Assembly: GCA_922989275.2 (NCBI GenBank)
Contig: OV277867.1
Coordinates: forward strand, 6,572,001 to 6,636,000
Direction of reading: 5' to 3'
Origin: Gari tellinella
Taxonomy: Eukaryota > Mollusca > Bivalvia > Cardiida > Psammobiidae
Length of the DNA: 64,000 nt
The translations under genes and the position numbers were made by a program. Shown piece after piece: positions 34,128 to 44,607 of the stretch; positions within the stretch are counted from its first letter, which is position 1; each line of letters begins with the position of its first letter. The notes beneath the pieces are model-generated. The model saw only the letters and a list, made by a program, of their open reading frames with translations, was not told where the DNA came from and searched no databases.

Positions 34128-34412
34128 ACCTCTGGAACATTTAATAGAAAGTTCCAGTTTCCATTTTTAGTCAGGAGCTATTCAGTAGTAGTAGTATAAT
34201 CTCTCTGAATTCATTCAAATCTATAAACGACTATTTAGGATCGTTTTCTGCAATATATTGCAAAAGAGCAAACAGAGCAGACCCTTATCAGAGGGCTTCT
34301 ATAGGAGCCCTCTGATCTGGGTCTACACTGTTTGCACAACACAACTGTACTTTTTTCAGTTATACTGTTTGTAAAAGATGAGTATACTCTTCGCCAGGGT
34401 TCAATGTTTTAA
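34128..34412. mobile_element. MITE D
   Basis: CTCATTCACCTCTGGAAC to GGTTCAATGTTTTAA; core tip GGCTTCTATAGGAGCC. About 40 extra bases in the left flank. Confidence 0.8.
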
Positions 34413-34713
34413 ACATAGTTGGATATAAATGATTTGCATATTAGGCTATGGAGGAATGAGTTATATGTTATGTTAAAGTAGACTTTAGGCAGGTAACTTC
34501 AGGCAGGTAACTAAGTTGCATAAAGTTTGACAGAGGTACAATTCAACTTGCCCAAACCTATTACCCAGTAGACACGCCTTTTACACCATAAATTTAGTTT
34601 GAATTTCCTGTTTGTGGTAGAGCACATAAAAGGTCCAGCTACTACCTGAATAATGGCCTTTCTGGCAACAATAGTCCATAAAAGAAAGCGAAATGTCTAC
34701 TGTATAGCCAAAT
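34413..34713. other. Intergenic, unassigned
   Basis: A small direct repeat (CAGGTAACT twice at 34493-34512) and an A-like fragment near 34560. Confidence 0.4.
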
Positions 34714-34965
34714 TTAACCCATTACCCCATAGCCTGATTCTAGTTTTGAAAACAGGTGACCACTTAAAGCAGGTTGAAAGTAAAGCAGAATGCGCCTTAG
34801 GGCACATTCTGCTTTACTTTCAGCCTGCTTTAAGCTAACATCTGTTTGAATATAGAAAATATTTCTTATGTTGCATATTCCTGACTGAATAAATTGAAAC
34901 TATTTTCTTCAGTGGAGGAATAAATTAAAGTTGTTAAAAGGCGTAATTATGGGGTAATGGGTTAA
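34714..34965. mobile_element. MITE A
   Basis: TTAACCCATTACCCCATAGCC to ATGGGGTAATGGGTTAA. Confidence 0.92.
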
Positions 34966-35104
34966 ACCAGTCTTCTTCTGAATGTTTCTTGATACTCATA
35001 TACATTGCTTATTGATAAAAACATAGTAAACAGTTATAGACTAGTATGGTAACTGATATGTAGGCAATATAACAAAACTGACAAGTCTTAAAGAAAAATT
35101 AAGA

Positions 35105-35275
35105 AATATAGGATCTGTCATGAGTCGATGTTTAAGACAAGCTGATCTCAAACGAGTCTAGAATTGAAATGTTATTAAGCGAGCCTTGGCGAGCTTAATA
35201 ACTTTTCTATTCTAGACGAGTTTGAGATCAACTTGTCTTAAACATCGACAAGTGACAGATTCTTTTTCTCACATA
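35105..35275. repeat. Long inverted repeat, arms about 70 bases
   Basis: TCTGTCATGAGTCGATGTTT... and its inverse ...AAACATCGACAAGTGACAGA. The inner part reads GTTATTAAGCGAGCC / CGAGCTTAATAAC. The loop is about 4 bases. Confidence 0.85.
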
Positions 35276-35627
35276 ACCAACGATTTTAAGCTATTTTTTT
35301 TAAAGCAATAGGCATTTTTTAGAGCCCCGGTGACGTCAAAACGCTGTTATAAATAGTGCCGTTATAGCGATGTCATCATATTGATCTCACACATGTTGGA
35401 GACAAGGATATTCGTGATCGTTGTTCGCTATTGAAAACAAGGGTAGTTATGTGAGAAAAAACAAGAATTAGCACCGCTAAGATTACTCAGAAGAGAATAA
35501 AAACAATTATCAAAACATTGTTTTAACTGCATGCCAACACTCAACAGATATATCAACCTTTTTGACTGAAAAAGTTGGTAAACTTACACACAAATCCAAC
35601 AGTGTTATTGAAAATATTGGCAAATTC

Positions 35628-35879
35628 TTAACCCTTTACTCCATAGATACCTATTTTTTACGCATTTAAATTATTCCTCCACTAAAGAAAATAGTTCAAT
35701 TTATATGGTCATGAATATGTATCAGAAGAAATATTTTCTATATCCTAGCAGATTGTAGCTTAAAGTAGGCTGAAAGTAAAGCAGATTGTGCCTTAAGGCA
35801 CATTCTGCTTTACTTTCAACCTGCTTTAAGTGATTACATGCCTACAAAACTAGAATTAGGTTATGCAATGAAGGGTTAA
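35628..35879. mobile_element. MITE A
   Basis: TTAACCCTTTACTCCATAGA to GCAATGAAGGGTTAA; core tip GTGCCTTAAGGCAC. Confidence 0.9.
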
Positions 35880-36386
35880 AGTCTGAAAGGCAAACATTTT
35901 GGAGCCTGTACAAACATTCGAGACATCTATTTCCAGATACTGTAGAACTTTGATATCTCGAACAGGATTAAGTCTAACATAAGTCTAAGCCTAAGCCACA
36001 TTTTACCTTTAAAATATGGATATGTTTGACTTGAGTGAGTTTGAGATGTGGAACACAAACTGCAACATTTTTGGGAATACGTGTATTTAACTTAACTCTT
36101 TAAACACTAAGTAACTCTTGTCGGTTGTTAAGTTTCCTTGTGTATCATTTTAGTTACCAAAACATAAACCAGTCTACTTGGAGTGAGTTTTGGGAAGTAA
36201 AATAAATACTGGTCTAAAGGTCTATAGGGGCCCTCTGATCAGCTTCTACACTGTGAGCAAATGTTATGAGTATATTTTAAACAGGTTCATAGAGTTGAAA
36301 GAGTTAAGCAAGTTCAAGATATCACAGTTTGACTGTTAACTTGTTTGTACCAATATACATCAGATGATTCATATACAGTATTACGG
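35880..36386. other. Intergenic with a D-type core fragment
   Basis: TATAGGGGCCCTCTGATCAG near 36222. A degenerate dyad at 35945-36055 has TTTGATATCTCGAAC and inverse-like TTTGAGATGTGG. Confidence 0.5.
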
Positions 36387-36625
36387 TAAACCCATTACCC
36401 CATAGCCTGTTTCTAGTTTTGAAATCAGGTGACCACTTAAAGCAGGTTGAAAGTAAAGCAGAATGCGCCTTAAGGCGCATTCTGCTTTACTTTCAGCCTG
36501 CTCTAAGCTACCATCTGTTAGAATATTGAAAATAGTTATTATCATACATTTTCATAACTGTATAAAGAGAAATAGAGAAATAAATTAAAGGTGTAAAAAT
36601 GTGTGTTTATTGGGTAATGAGTTAA
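36387..36625. mobile_element. MITE A
   Basis: TAAACCCATTACCCCATAGCC to TTGGGTAATGAGTTAA; core GCGCCTTAAGGCGC. Confidence 0.9.
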
Positions 36626-36868
36626 GGTAATACAGAAAGCTCATGTTGAAGCTATCTGCATTACTTTTGTTCCACATTTAGAGATCTTTATACTAATCAA
36701 TTTGTTGATCTGAAACAACTAAGAACATTCATCAATACAGAAAATGGAATGCAAATAAACGTGTGGTAGGTTTGGTCCCTTAACTTAGCTGTTTTGAGCA
36801 AACTGATACAAAACTCGACATAATAAAGTTAAATATAAAAGTTCACAATCGTGTAGATACATGACTGA

Positions 36869-36975
36869 CATTAACCCATTACTCCATAAGTAGGTCTTTT
36901 TAAATGCCATTAATTTATTCCTGAACTGAAGAAATCTCTCTCTCTCTCCCTTGTGTGTGTGTGTACTTTCTCTCA
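36869..36975. repeat. Truncated MITE A ending in (TC)n(TG)n
   Basis: TTAACCCATTACTCCATAAG through CTGAACTGAAGAAA, then a CT/GT microsatellite replaces the rest. Confidence 0.75.
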
Positions 36976-37049
36976 AAATTATATTACAGGTAGTATTTTT
37001 TTGTAAAACTTAATAGGCAGACTCTTTCAGTTGGCAGAACCTGTGGTCT

Positions 37050-37411
37050 CAGGGCTGCCATTTCTCCGGATTTTTCTTAAAAAAATTTCTAATACATGGT
37101 AGCTTAAAGCAGGCTGAAAGTAAAGCAGAATGCTCCTTAAGGCACATTCTGTTTCACTTTCAACCTGCTTAAAGTGGTCGCCTGTCTTCATTACTAGAAA
37201 CAGACTATGGGGTAATGGGTTAAACTTGAAACAGGCTATTAGATAATGGGTTTAAGGCGCATTCTACTTTACTTCCAGCCTGCTTTAAGTAGTCACATGT
37301 CAACAAAACTAAAAACAGGCTATGTGGTAAAGGTACTATTCGTAAAATCGCACTTGAAAAATGCAAATTTGGAAATCTTAGGATTTTTCATGTCAACTTA
37401 TGGCAGCCCTG
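37050..37411. mobile_element. MITE H, enlarged
   Basis: CAGGGCTGCCATTTCTCC to TTATGGCAGCCCTG, 6-base duplication TGGTCT. The interior has a duplicated core 1 and family A right-end pieces (ATGGGGTAATGGGTTAA at about 37205-37222), so H and A sequences are recombined here. Confidence 0.85.
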
Positions 37412-37452
37412 TGGTCTTACTCCTTCTATAAATAACTGAAAGTAAAATATGT

Positions 37453-37705
37453 TTAACCCTTGACACCATAGATATACATTTTTACCCATTCAATTTATTC
37501 CTCCACTGAAAAAAAATAGTTCCACTTTATACAGTCATGAATATGTATCATAAGAAATATTTTCTATATACTTGCAGATTGTAGCTTAAAGCAGGCTGAA
37601 TGTAAAGCAGAATGTGCCTTAAGGCACATTCTGTTTTACTTTCAACCTGCTTTAAGTGGTCATCGTTTTTCATTACTAGAAACAGACTATGGGGTAATGG
37701 GTTAA
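37453..37705. mobile_element. MITE A
   Basis: TTAACCCTTGACACCATAGA to ATGGGGTAATGGGTTAA; core tip GTGCCTTAAGGCAC. Confidence 0.9.
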
Positions 37706-38067
37706 ACTAGAAACAGGCTATTAGATAATGGATTTACAAGAATTCCGCGGAATCAAATGTCCAGCATTTGAGATTGTGGGAATTCAATCCAAAAGGAGCT
37801 CCTTACAGACTTAATTGACTGTTCTGATAACGCGTAGGTATTTTCCCATAAAAATTACAAAGGACATTATGAATATTGAGAATAAAATGCAATTAAACAA
37901 TTTTATGACTATATAAATTTGGTCCCTCAATTGTTTGAGCAAATTAATACAAACTTACAAAACTTAACATATAAAAATAAAGTTACATATTAAGTACATG
38001 AAAATGTAGATACTCTTTTGCAGCAACTTAAAATATGTCTATTTGAGAGTTTTAAAGATAGGTGACA
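37706..38067. other. Intergenic, unassigned
   Basis: AT-rich, no repeat or gene recognised. Confidence 0.4.
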
Positions 38068-38277
38068 ACCCCTTTACTCCATAGATATGCCTTTCTACAC
38101 ACTTTTAATTCATTCCTTACCTGAAGAAAACAGTTCCATTTTATGCAGTAACGAATATACAACATAAGAAATATTTCCTCTATTCTAGCAGATGGTTGCT
38201 TAAAACAGGTTGAAAGTAAAACAATAAAGCACATTCTGCGTCTTCAAAATGAAGAAATAGGCCATAGAGTAAAGGGT
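38068..38277. mobile_element. MITE A, half of the core lost
   Basis: CAACCCCTTTACTCCATAGA to CCATAGAGTAAAGGGTG; the second core arm is reduced to AAAGCACATTCTGC. Confidence 0.75.
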
Positions 38278-38329
38278 GACAAAAGTAAAGCAGAGAGCTA
38301 TTTATGCAGCCACCTGCCGTAACCTATTA

Positions 38330-38530
38330 GCCCATAAAAAGACCATTTTACTCCTCTTGTTTATTCATTCATTGAGGAAAACAGTTCCAATTTACTCAAG
38401 TATGATTATAAACCATAAGAAATGTTTCTATATTCTAGCAGAAATTTGCTTAAAGCAGGCTGAAAGTAAAGCAGAAAACACCCTAATGCACATTCTGCTT
38501 TACTTTCAGCCTGCTTTATGCTATGGAGTA
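38330..38530. mobile_element. MITE A, right end lost
   Basis: TAACCTATTAGCCCATAAAA, core GAAAACACCCTAATGCACATTC; stops near TATGCTATGGAG. Confidence 0.7.
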
Positions 38531-38556
38531 TGCCTTACCCCGAGAACAAAAGTGAT

Positions 38557-38628
38557 TTGCAAACAGTTTGGGTCCTGATCAGATGCCGCATGACGCGGCA
38601 TCTGATCAGGACCTTAACTGTTTGACAC
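38557..38628. repeat. Core 2 hairpin beside J2
   Basis: TTGCAAACAGTTTGGGTCC..GATGCCGCATGACGCGGCATC..; the change GACGCCG to GATGCCG is matched by CGGCATC in the other arm. Confidence 0.85.
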
Positions 38629-38661
38629 TCATTTCAATATTTCTTAAATCAAAATACCTAA

Positions 38662-40645
38662 ACAAGAGCCCCATGGGGCATATGTCGCTCACCTGAGAAT
38701 AGCTGTACATCAAAATGGAGATAATGATTTATGTCCAGGACGGGGTCATTTTTTACCCGAGGGGCATAATTTAAACAATCTTAATAGAGGACCTGTAGAT
38801 GATGCTATGTTCCAAATATCTAAGATCAGGGTACTAGGGTTCTAGACATGAAGATTTTTTTTAAGTTTCCATTGAAAAAATCTATTTTTAGCTCCTGTGA
38901 CCTACATATGCAACAGACTGGAACCATTTGAACAAAATAGATAAAGGACATCTAGAAGTAACACCATGCCGAATATCAAAGCTCTGGCTATATTAGCTTC
39001 AGAAAAGAAGACGTATGAAAACTGTGACCCCCGGAGTGGGGCTAATTTTGACCCCAGGGGCATAATTTGTACAAACTTGATAGAGGACCTGTAGATGATA
39101 TGCAATCGACCAGAACCATTTGAACCTTATTGGTATAGGACATCTAAAAGTGTCACCAAGCCAGATATCAAAGCTCTGGCCATATTAGTTTCAGAGGAGA
39201 AGACATTTGAAAATTTCACTATATAACTCTATGTTAAACTGTGACCCCCTGGGCGGGGCCAATTTTGACCCCAGGGGCATAGTTTGTAGTTTGATAGAGG
39301 ACCTGTAGATGATGCTATGTGACAAATGTCTAAGATCTGGCCCTTGTAGTTTCAGACAAGAAAATTTTTTAAGATTTCCTTATTTTTTCACTTGGTTGCC
39401 ATGGCAACCAGAGTTCTACATTGTTTTTAATTCTTTGAACAATTTTGAAACAACTTGACCCAAGGAACATTCGTGTAAAGTTTGGTTGAAATCTTTTCAG
39501 CGGTATATGAGGAGATGTCATTTGAAGCAATTGTTAAAGACAACAATGACTGTATAAAGTGAAATATTTTCTTCTGTGGAAGAATAAATTAAAGACATAA
39601 AAAAGAATATGTATGGGTTAATAGGTTAATAAATATCATTATTTACATTTTCTAAATATAAGAAACTATATGTAAATGAGTGGCAAATAGTTTGGATCCA
39701 GATTAGAAGCAGCATTATGTGGCATCTGACCTGGATCCATACTGTTTATGGCCAAGAATTAATTGTGGACTGATAGACAGAAAGATAAACAAACAAACAA
39801 AACACAAACAAACAAACAGACAGACCAAAAGTAATATGCCTCGAACTAAGTTGTGCTTGAGCATAAAATAGCAGACATCACTTTCATTTCTGTTATGTAT
39901 CTCAGTGACCTGAGTTCAGAGCTAGCTATGGGTCAGTTATGCAATTGGAGACGGTCTCAGAGAGAAATGACTATTATTATGCTGAACTGTTGTCTGCTCC
40001 AAATGTTTGTATGTGAAATATGTAAAAAATAATAACTTATATTTTCTAAATATAAGAAAATATGTAAATGAGTGGCAAATAGTTTAGATCCAGATTAGAT
40101 GCAGCATTATGTGGCATCTGACCTGGATCCAAACTGTTTGCAAAAATGTTGCATTTAGTATAAGGGTAGCTTCTTAGCCTGGAAGATACAATGCGTCTGT
40201 ATAAAACGGATCATTAGAGAGTTTTTACTGTCAGACCTGCATAAAAAAGCACTGATATGGCCAGGGTTGAGTCAAATTTGATCCTAGGGTTTTGATTTTT
40301 TACAATTTTGAAAGTGATTTAGTAGAAGATACTATTCATGCAATATCTAAGGTGTGGGAACAGTGGTATTTTACAAAAAACTTGTTTAAAGTTTTTCACT
40401 TTTTTAAATAAATTTCAATAAGTAGTCCACTTTAAAGTTTCATTTTAACAATTTCTGTAGAGAAGCATCCAAGGAACACCGTGAGCAAATTAGTTTTTTC
40501 CTCAGACTCGCGGTTTCAGAGGAGTTGTCGCTTCAAGTAAATTTGAACGGACGGACAGACGGACGGACGGACGGACAGACGGACGACGGACGGCGGGCGA
40601 TCACAACAGCTCACCTTGAGCCTTCGGCTCAGGTGAGCTAAAAAC
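38662..40645. mobile_element. Element J2, near-identical to J1
   Basis: Matches 5881-8039 almost base for base, including both internal core 2 hairpins and an AAACAAACAAAC run. It lacks about 175 bases corresponding to roughly 6480-6670 of J1 and has a longer GACGGACGGACGG run. Confidence 0.93.
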
Positions 40646-40668
40646 ACATATTTATCTTATAGACCAGG

Positions 40669-40853
40669 GGCCATTCTTACAAAACACATCAAACCAGAAA
40701 TATTGTCGAAAGTCAGATTCTAAAACTCTTAATCAAGTATATTCAAAAGAGATGTCACATACAGGATCAGATGGAGAATTCAGTAATTAGATGTTTTTAC
40801 AGTTTTGACTTACGACCGTTTTTGTCGTGCGATGTTTCGCAAGACAGGCCCCT
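40669..40853. mobile_element. TIR element CAGGGGCCATTCTTAC
   Basis: CCAGGGGCCATTCTTACAAA at the left and GTTTCGCAAGACAGGCCCCTG at the right; AAACCAGAAATATTGTCG inside. Abuts family K. Confidence 0.65.
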
Positions 40854-41024
40854 GAGCTCCAGATAAGAGGGAGTAAATTCAAATTTTCCACCTAATGTCT
40901 GTACTAAACCCTAGGGTGTGACTACTCATTAGAAGTATCTTTTCAAGACGTTTCTAATCAGTAGTCACACCATAGGGTTTGGTGCAGACATAAACATCTT
41001 AATTTTTTAATATCTGGAGCCCTG
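40854..41024. mobile_element. MITE K
   Basis: GAGCTCCAGATAAGAGGGAG to TATCTGGAGCCCTG. The central palindrome is TGACTACTCATTAGAAG..CTAATCAGTAGTCAC. Confidence 0.85.
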
Positions 41025-41424
41025 ATAAAGCAACGACATATCAGCTGTCTACATGCAATAGCTTGTTTATCCCATTGTATGCTGGGTAATATTTGGTGGC
41101 CATTTTAAAATGTCGTCTGCAGCGGATATAACTAAAATATTTCCAAAAGATTTAAGCAGTTCTGATAGAATATTGACTTAGAAGCAAATAGTTTTGATCT
41201 CAGATCAGGCCCCACATCTGAGATCAAAACTGTTTGCCTGGAGGTACACCTAAAAGTGTATCCCGCATAAAATAGGTAGACAGACAGTATGTAGTGTGAT
41301 AACACATCTTCCAACATTGTGTCCGAGGTCTTTTAGCATTGTGAAAGTTGATAAGTTAACAATATTTACAACCTAAAGATATCATGCATAGCTAAGACTA
41401 CAAACCTGAGTATAGGTGACAGCT
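41025..41424. other. Downstream of the BAR-like gene; core 2 remnant
   Basis: Compact palindrome AATAGTTTTGATCTCAGATC..CATCTGAGATCAAAACTG at about 41186-41239, with the GACGCC tip gone. Confidence 0.6.
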
Positions 41425-41677
41425 TTAACCCTTTACCCCATAGAAGCGCCTTTTAGCGCATTTAATTTATTCCTTCACTCAAGAAAAATAGTTCCAATTT
41501 ATACAATCATGAATATGTACCAAAAGAAATATTTTTGATATCCTTGCAGATGATAGCTTAAAGCAGGCCAAAAGACAAGCAGAATGCGCTTTAAGGCGCA
41601 TTCTGCTTTGCTTTTAACCTGCTTTAAGGGGTCACCTATCTTCAAAACTAGAAAGAGGTCATGCAGTACAGGGTTAA
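41425..41677. mobile_element. MITE A
   Basis: TTAACCCTTTACCCCATAGA to GCAGTACAGGGTTAA; core GCGCTTTAAGGCGC. Confidence 0.9.
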
Positions 41678-41813
41678 AGGCATTGTTAGGCCCATTCTTT
41701 TGAGCCATTCTGCTCTTGGAAGCAGATGTGAATGAATAGAAATATACAGGAAAGCTATACAAATCTCGAAGTAAAAGGGTGCATGCCATGAGAGAACAAG
41801 ACTTATTGCATTG

Positions 41814-41895
41814 CAATAAACAACAGTGTTGACCCACACCAGTCACTGCATAGTTGATGCAGTTGCATGTCTGGGTCTACACTGTTTTACACTCT
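41814..41895. repeat. Decayed D-type core hairpin
   Basis: AACAGTGTTGACCCACACC...GTCTGGGTCTACACTGTTTT; the tip differs from other copies. Confidence 0.55.
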
Positions 41896-41924
41896 GACAT
41901 TAGCATAAACAGATTTGTGTTCAC

Positions 41925-42214
41925 TAATGCTAGGATCTGTGATTAAGATTAGGGTCTGTTGCTAAGGCCATGCTCAGTTGCTGGGGTCATGATCTACTTT
42001 TTAGGACTAGGCTTTGTTGCTAAGGCCAGGCCCAGTTGCTGGGGTCATGATCTACTTTTTAGGACTAGGCTTTGTTGCTAAGGCCAGGCCCAGTTACTAG
42101 GACTAGGATCTATTGCTAAGACTAGGCTTTGTTGCTATAAAGGCCAGGCTCAGTTTGCTAGGCTGTGATGTTAAGACTAGGCTCTGTTGCTAAGGCGAGG
42201 CTCAGTTACTAGAG
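41925..42214 (-). repeat. Tandem repeat in the probable 3' UTR of the BAR-like gene
   Basis: Degenerate copies of GTTGCTAAGGCCAGGC, CAGTTGCTGGGGTCATG and AGGACTAGGCTTTGTTG alternate from just after the stop codon, with a roughly 30-base sub-period and a clearer 61-base pair of units at about 41985-42090. No AATAAA is obvious in the first few hundred bases downstream of the stop. Confidence 0.75.
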
Positions 42215-42313
42215 CTAGGACCCACCATCCTCCTCCTCTGCAGTGTCATACACCTCGTCTGGGACGTCATGTTTCTTACGAGGCATTGGAACTGGTTTAT
42301 CTTCAGCAGCACC
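42215..42313 (-). CDS. BAR-like adaptor gene, terminal coding exon 11
   Basis: Acceptor CTATTGGCAG|GGTGCT, 32 codons and TAG. It encodes GAAEDKPVPMPRKKHDVPDE followed by VYDTAEEEDGGS. PVPMPR (residues 349-354) fits the PxPxPR consensus bound by CIN85/CD2AP-type SH3 domains. Tyr364 lies in an acidic context and could be a kinase site. Phase 0 entry matches the phase 0 donor at 44505. Confidence 0.83.
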   Translation of the reverse strand, partial: GAAEDKPVPMPRKKHDVPDEVYDTAEEEDGGS

Positions 42314-42336
42314 CTGCCAATAGAGTTATATCTGGA

Positions 42337-42550
42337 TATTAATACAGTATCAGGTATCAAGATAAGGGTTTATTTCGAAATAAAATCCTTATTTCTGCAC
42401 CAAACCCTATGGTGTAACTACTCATTAGCATTGTGTCAAAAACAGACTATTCTAATGAGTAGAAACATCATACAGTTTGATGCCGACATATAAAGAAAGT
42501 TTCAAAAGTTAAGTTCACTCCCTCTTACGATAATATGGAACCCTAGCACT
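42337..42550. mobile_element. MITE K, degenerate, in intron 10
   Basis: AAACCCTATGGTGTAACTAC..ATTCTAATGAGTAGAAACATC with TTAAGTTCACTCCCTCTTACG on the right. Confidence 0.65.
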
Positions 42551-42799
42551 TCTCAAAAGAATACATTAAAGAATTTATGGAGCTAAAGAAATATTGCAGC
42601 TTAAAACATGATGACCATTCTGGCATTAATTGGCATAAAACAGGGCACAGCTTTAATCAGAATGCAACTAAAGCAGAAAGCTATACTTTAATCTTGCTTT
42701 AAAGTTTAAACCAGTTCCTGCTTTAATAACAATTTGATTTCCTTGCAACTGATTGTTGTGAAGGAAATGGTTTAAAGGCTTACCTTTTATGAAGGGCTC

Positions 42800-42925
42800 A
42801 AAATATCAGGGATTAAACTCAAGTTTTCCAATAATTTTCTATTTGTTTCCAAAGGTGCAACTTTTCATTAGAATTTCATATTCAAGACAATTGTCATGAG
42901 TAGACACATCATAGGGTTTAGTGTT
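42800..42925. mobile_element. MITE K, degenerate
   Basis: AGGGCTCAAAATATCAGGG, then CTTTTCATTAGAATTTC..GTCATGAGTAGACACATC. Confidence 0.55.
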
Positions 42926-43062
42926 GTTTGTTTGTTAGCGTCCATTTCTGCCATCTATGGGCTGATTGGACACCCAAGAGAGAAGGGAGCTGATATATAA
43001 ATCTTGGGCGCAATGCCCTACTCTAATTTTCGACAGAATTCTCTGGTTCTTGTAGATACCCA

Positions 43063-43110
43063 GTGTAAAGCACTGATACATTGGTCTGGCGGAGGATCAA
43101 ACTCATCCTG
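43063..43110 (-). other. Possible cryptic exon following the array
   Basis: Right after the last unit the minus strand reads ACATATGCAG|GATGAG, then DEFDPPPDQCISALHW, then TGG|GTATCT: 48 bases, phase 0 at both ends. It would fit between exons 10 and 11 without a frame change. The proline-rich acidic peptide suits the tail, but there is no convincing polypyrimidine tract. Confidence 0.25.
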
Positions 43111-44607
43111 CATATGTCAGATATACGTACCTGTGAGGTGGCGTGTAGCTGACTACTGTTACTATGGACACTGCCCTGAGATACTGCTCCCCTCATACAG
43201 GGGCTCTCGGATCTCTCTACTCCAGCCTCAGACCTACATGTCAGATATACGTACCTGTGAGGTGGCATGTAGCTGACTACTGTCACTATGGACACTGCCC
43301 GGAGATACTGCTCCCCTCATACAGGGGCTCTCGGATCTCTCTACTCCAGCCTCAGACCTACATGTCAGATATACGTACCTGTGAGGTGGCATGTAGCTGA
43401 CTACTGTTACTATGGACACTGCCCTGAGATACTGCTCCCCTCATACAGGGGCTCTCGGATCTCTCTACTCCAGCCTCAGACCTACATGTCAGATATACGT
43501 ACCTGTGAGGTGGCATGTAGCTGACTACTGTTACTATGGACACTGCCCTGAGATACTGCTCCCCTCATACAGGGGCTCTCAGATCTCTCTACTCCAGCCT
43601 CAGACCTACATGTCAGATATACATACCTGTGGAGTGGCGTGTAGCTGACTACTGTTACTATGGACACTGCCCTGAGATGCTGCTCCCCTCATACAGGGGC
43701 TCTCGGATCTCTCTACTCCAGCCTCACACCTACATATGTCAGATATACGTACCTGTGAGGTGGCTTGTAGCTGACTACTGTTACTATGGACACTGCCCTG
43801 AGATGCTGCTCCCCTCATACAGGGGCTCTCGGATCTCTCTACTCCAGCCTCAGACCTACATATGTCAGATATACGTACCTGTGGAGTGGCATGTTGCTGA
43901 CTACTGTTACTATGGACACTGCCCTGAGATGCTGCTCCCCTCATACAGGGGCTCTCGGATCTCTCTACTCCAGCCTCAGACCTACATATGTCAGATATAC
44001 GTACCTGTGAGGAGGCATGTAGCTGACTACTGTTACTATGGACACTGCCCTGAGATGCTGCTCCCCTCATACAGGGGCTCTCGGATCTCTCTACTCCAGC
44101 CTCAGACCTACATGTCAGATATACGTACCTGTGAGGTGGCATGTAGCTGACTACTGTTACTATGGACACTGCCCTGAGATACTGCTCCCCTCATACAGGG
44201 GCTCTCAGATCTCTCTACTCCAGCCTCAGACCTACATATGTCAGATATACGTACCTGTGAGGTGGCATGTAGCTGACTACTGTTACTATAGACACTGCCC
44301 TGAGATGCTGCTCCCCTCATACAGGGGCTCTCAGATCTCTCTACTCCAGCCTCACACCTACATATGTCAGATATACGTACCTGTGGAGTGGCGTGTAGCT
44401 GACTACTGTAACTATGGACACTGCCCTGAGATGCTGCTCCCCTCATACAGGGGCTCTCGGATCTCTCTACTCCAGCCTCAGACCTACATGTCAGATATAC
44501 GTACCTGTGAGGTGGCATGTAGCTGACTACTGTTACTATGGACACTGCCCTGAGATGCTGCTCCCCTCATACAGGGGCTCTCGGATCTCTCTACTCCAGC
44601 CTCAGAC
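43111..44607 (-). repeat. Twelve-copy tandem array of an exon-10-derived unit with iterated splice donors
   Basis: GTACCTG motifs (minus-strand CAG|GTACGT donors) start at 43127, 43251, 43375, 43499, 43623, 43749, 43875, 44001, 44125, 44251, 44377 and 44501: periods of 124 or 126 bases. Units are nearly identical. The 126-base form keeps the frame (42 residues: SEAGVERSESPCMRGAASQG, then SVHSNSSQLHATSQ, then VRISDICR). The 124-base form lacks an AT pair and reads TGACATGTAG, putting a TAG in frame just after the donor. The copy at 44501-44607 is the true end of exon 10; the other eleven lie at the start of intron 10. The donor at 43623 is GTATGT instead of GTACGT. Both strands are open over long stretches only because 126 is a multiple of three. 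Confidence 0.95.

Noticed and set aside
43536..44545. Plus-strand open frames of 204 and 162 residues and minus-strand frames of 187 and 145 residues
   Set aside because: They are readings of the 124/126-base tandem array. The plus-strand frames are antisense to exon 10-derived units, and no splice or coding signal supports them.
43111..44607. CRISPR-like regular spacing
   Set aside because: Units are identical over their whole length, with no variable spacers, and the window is eukaryotic.
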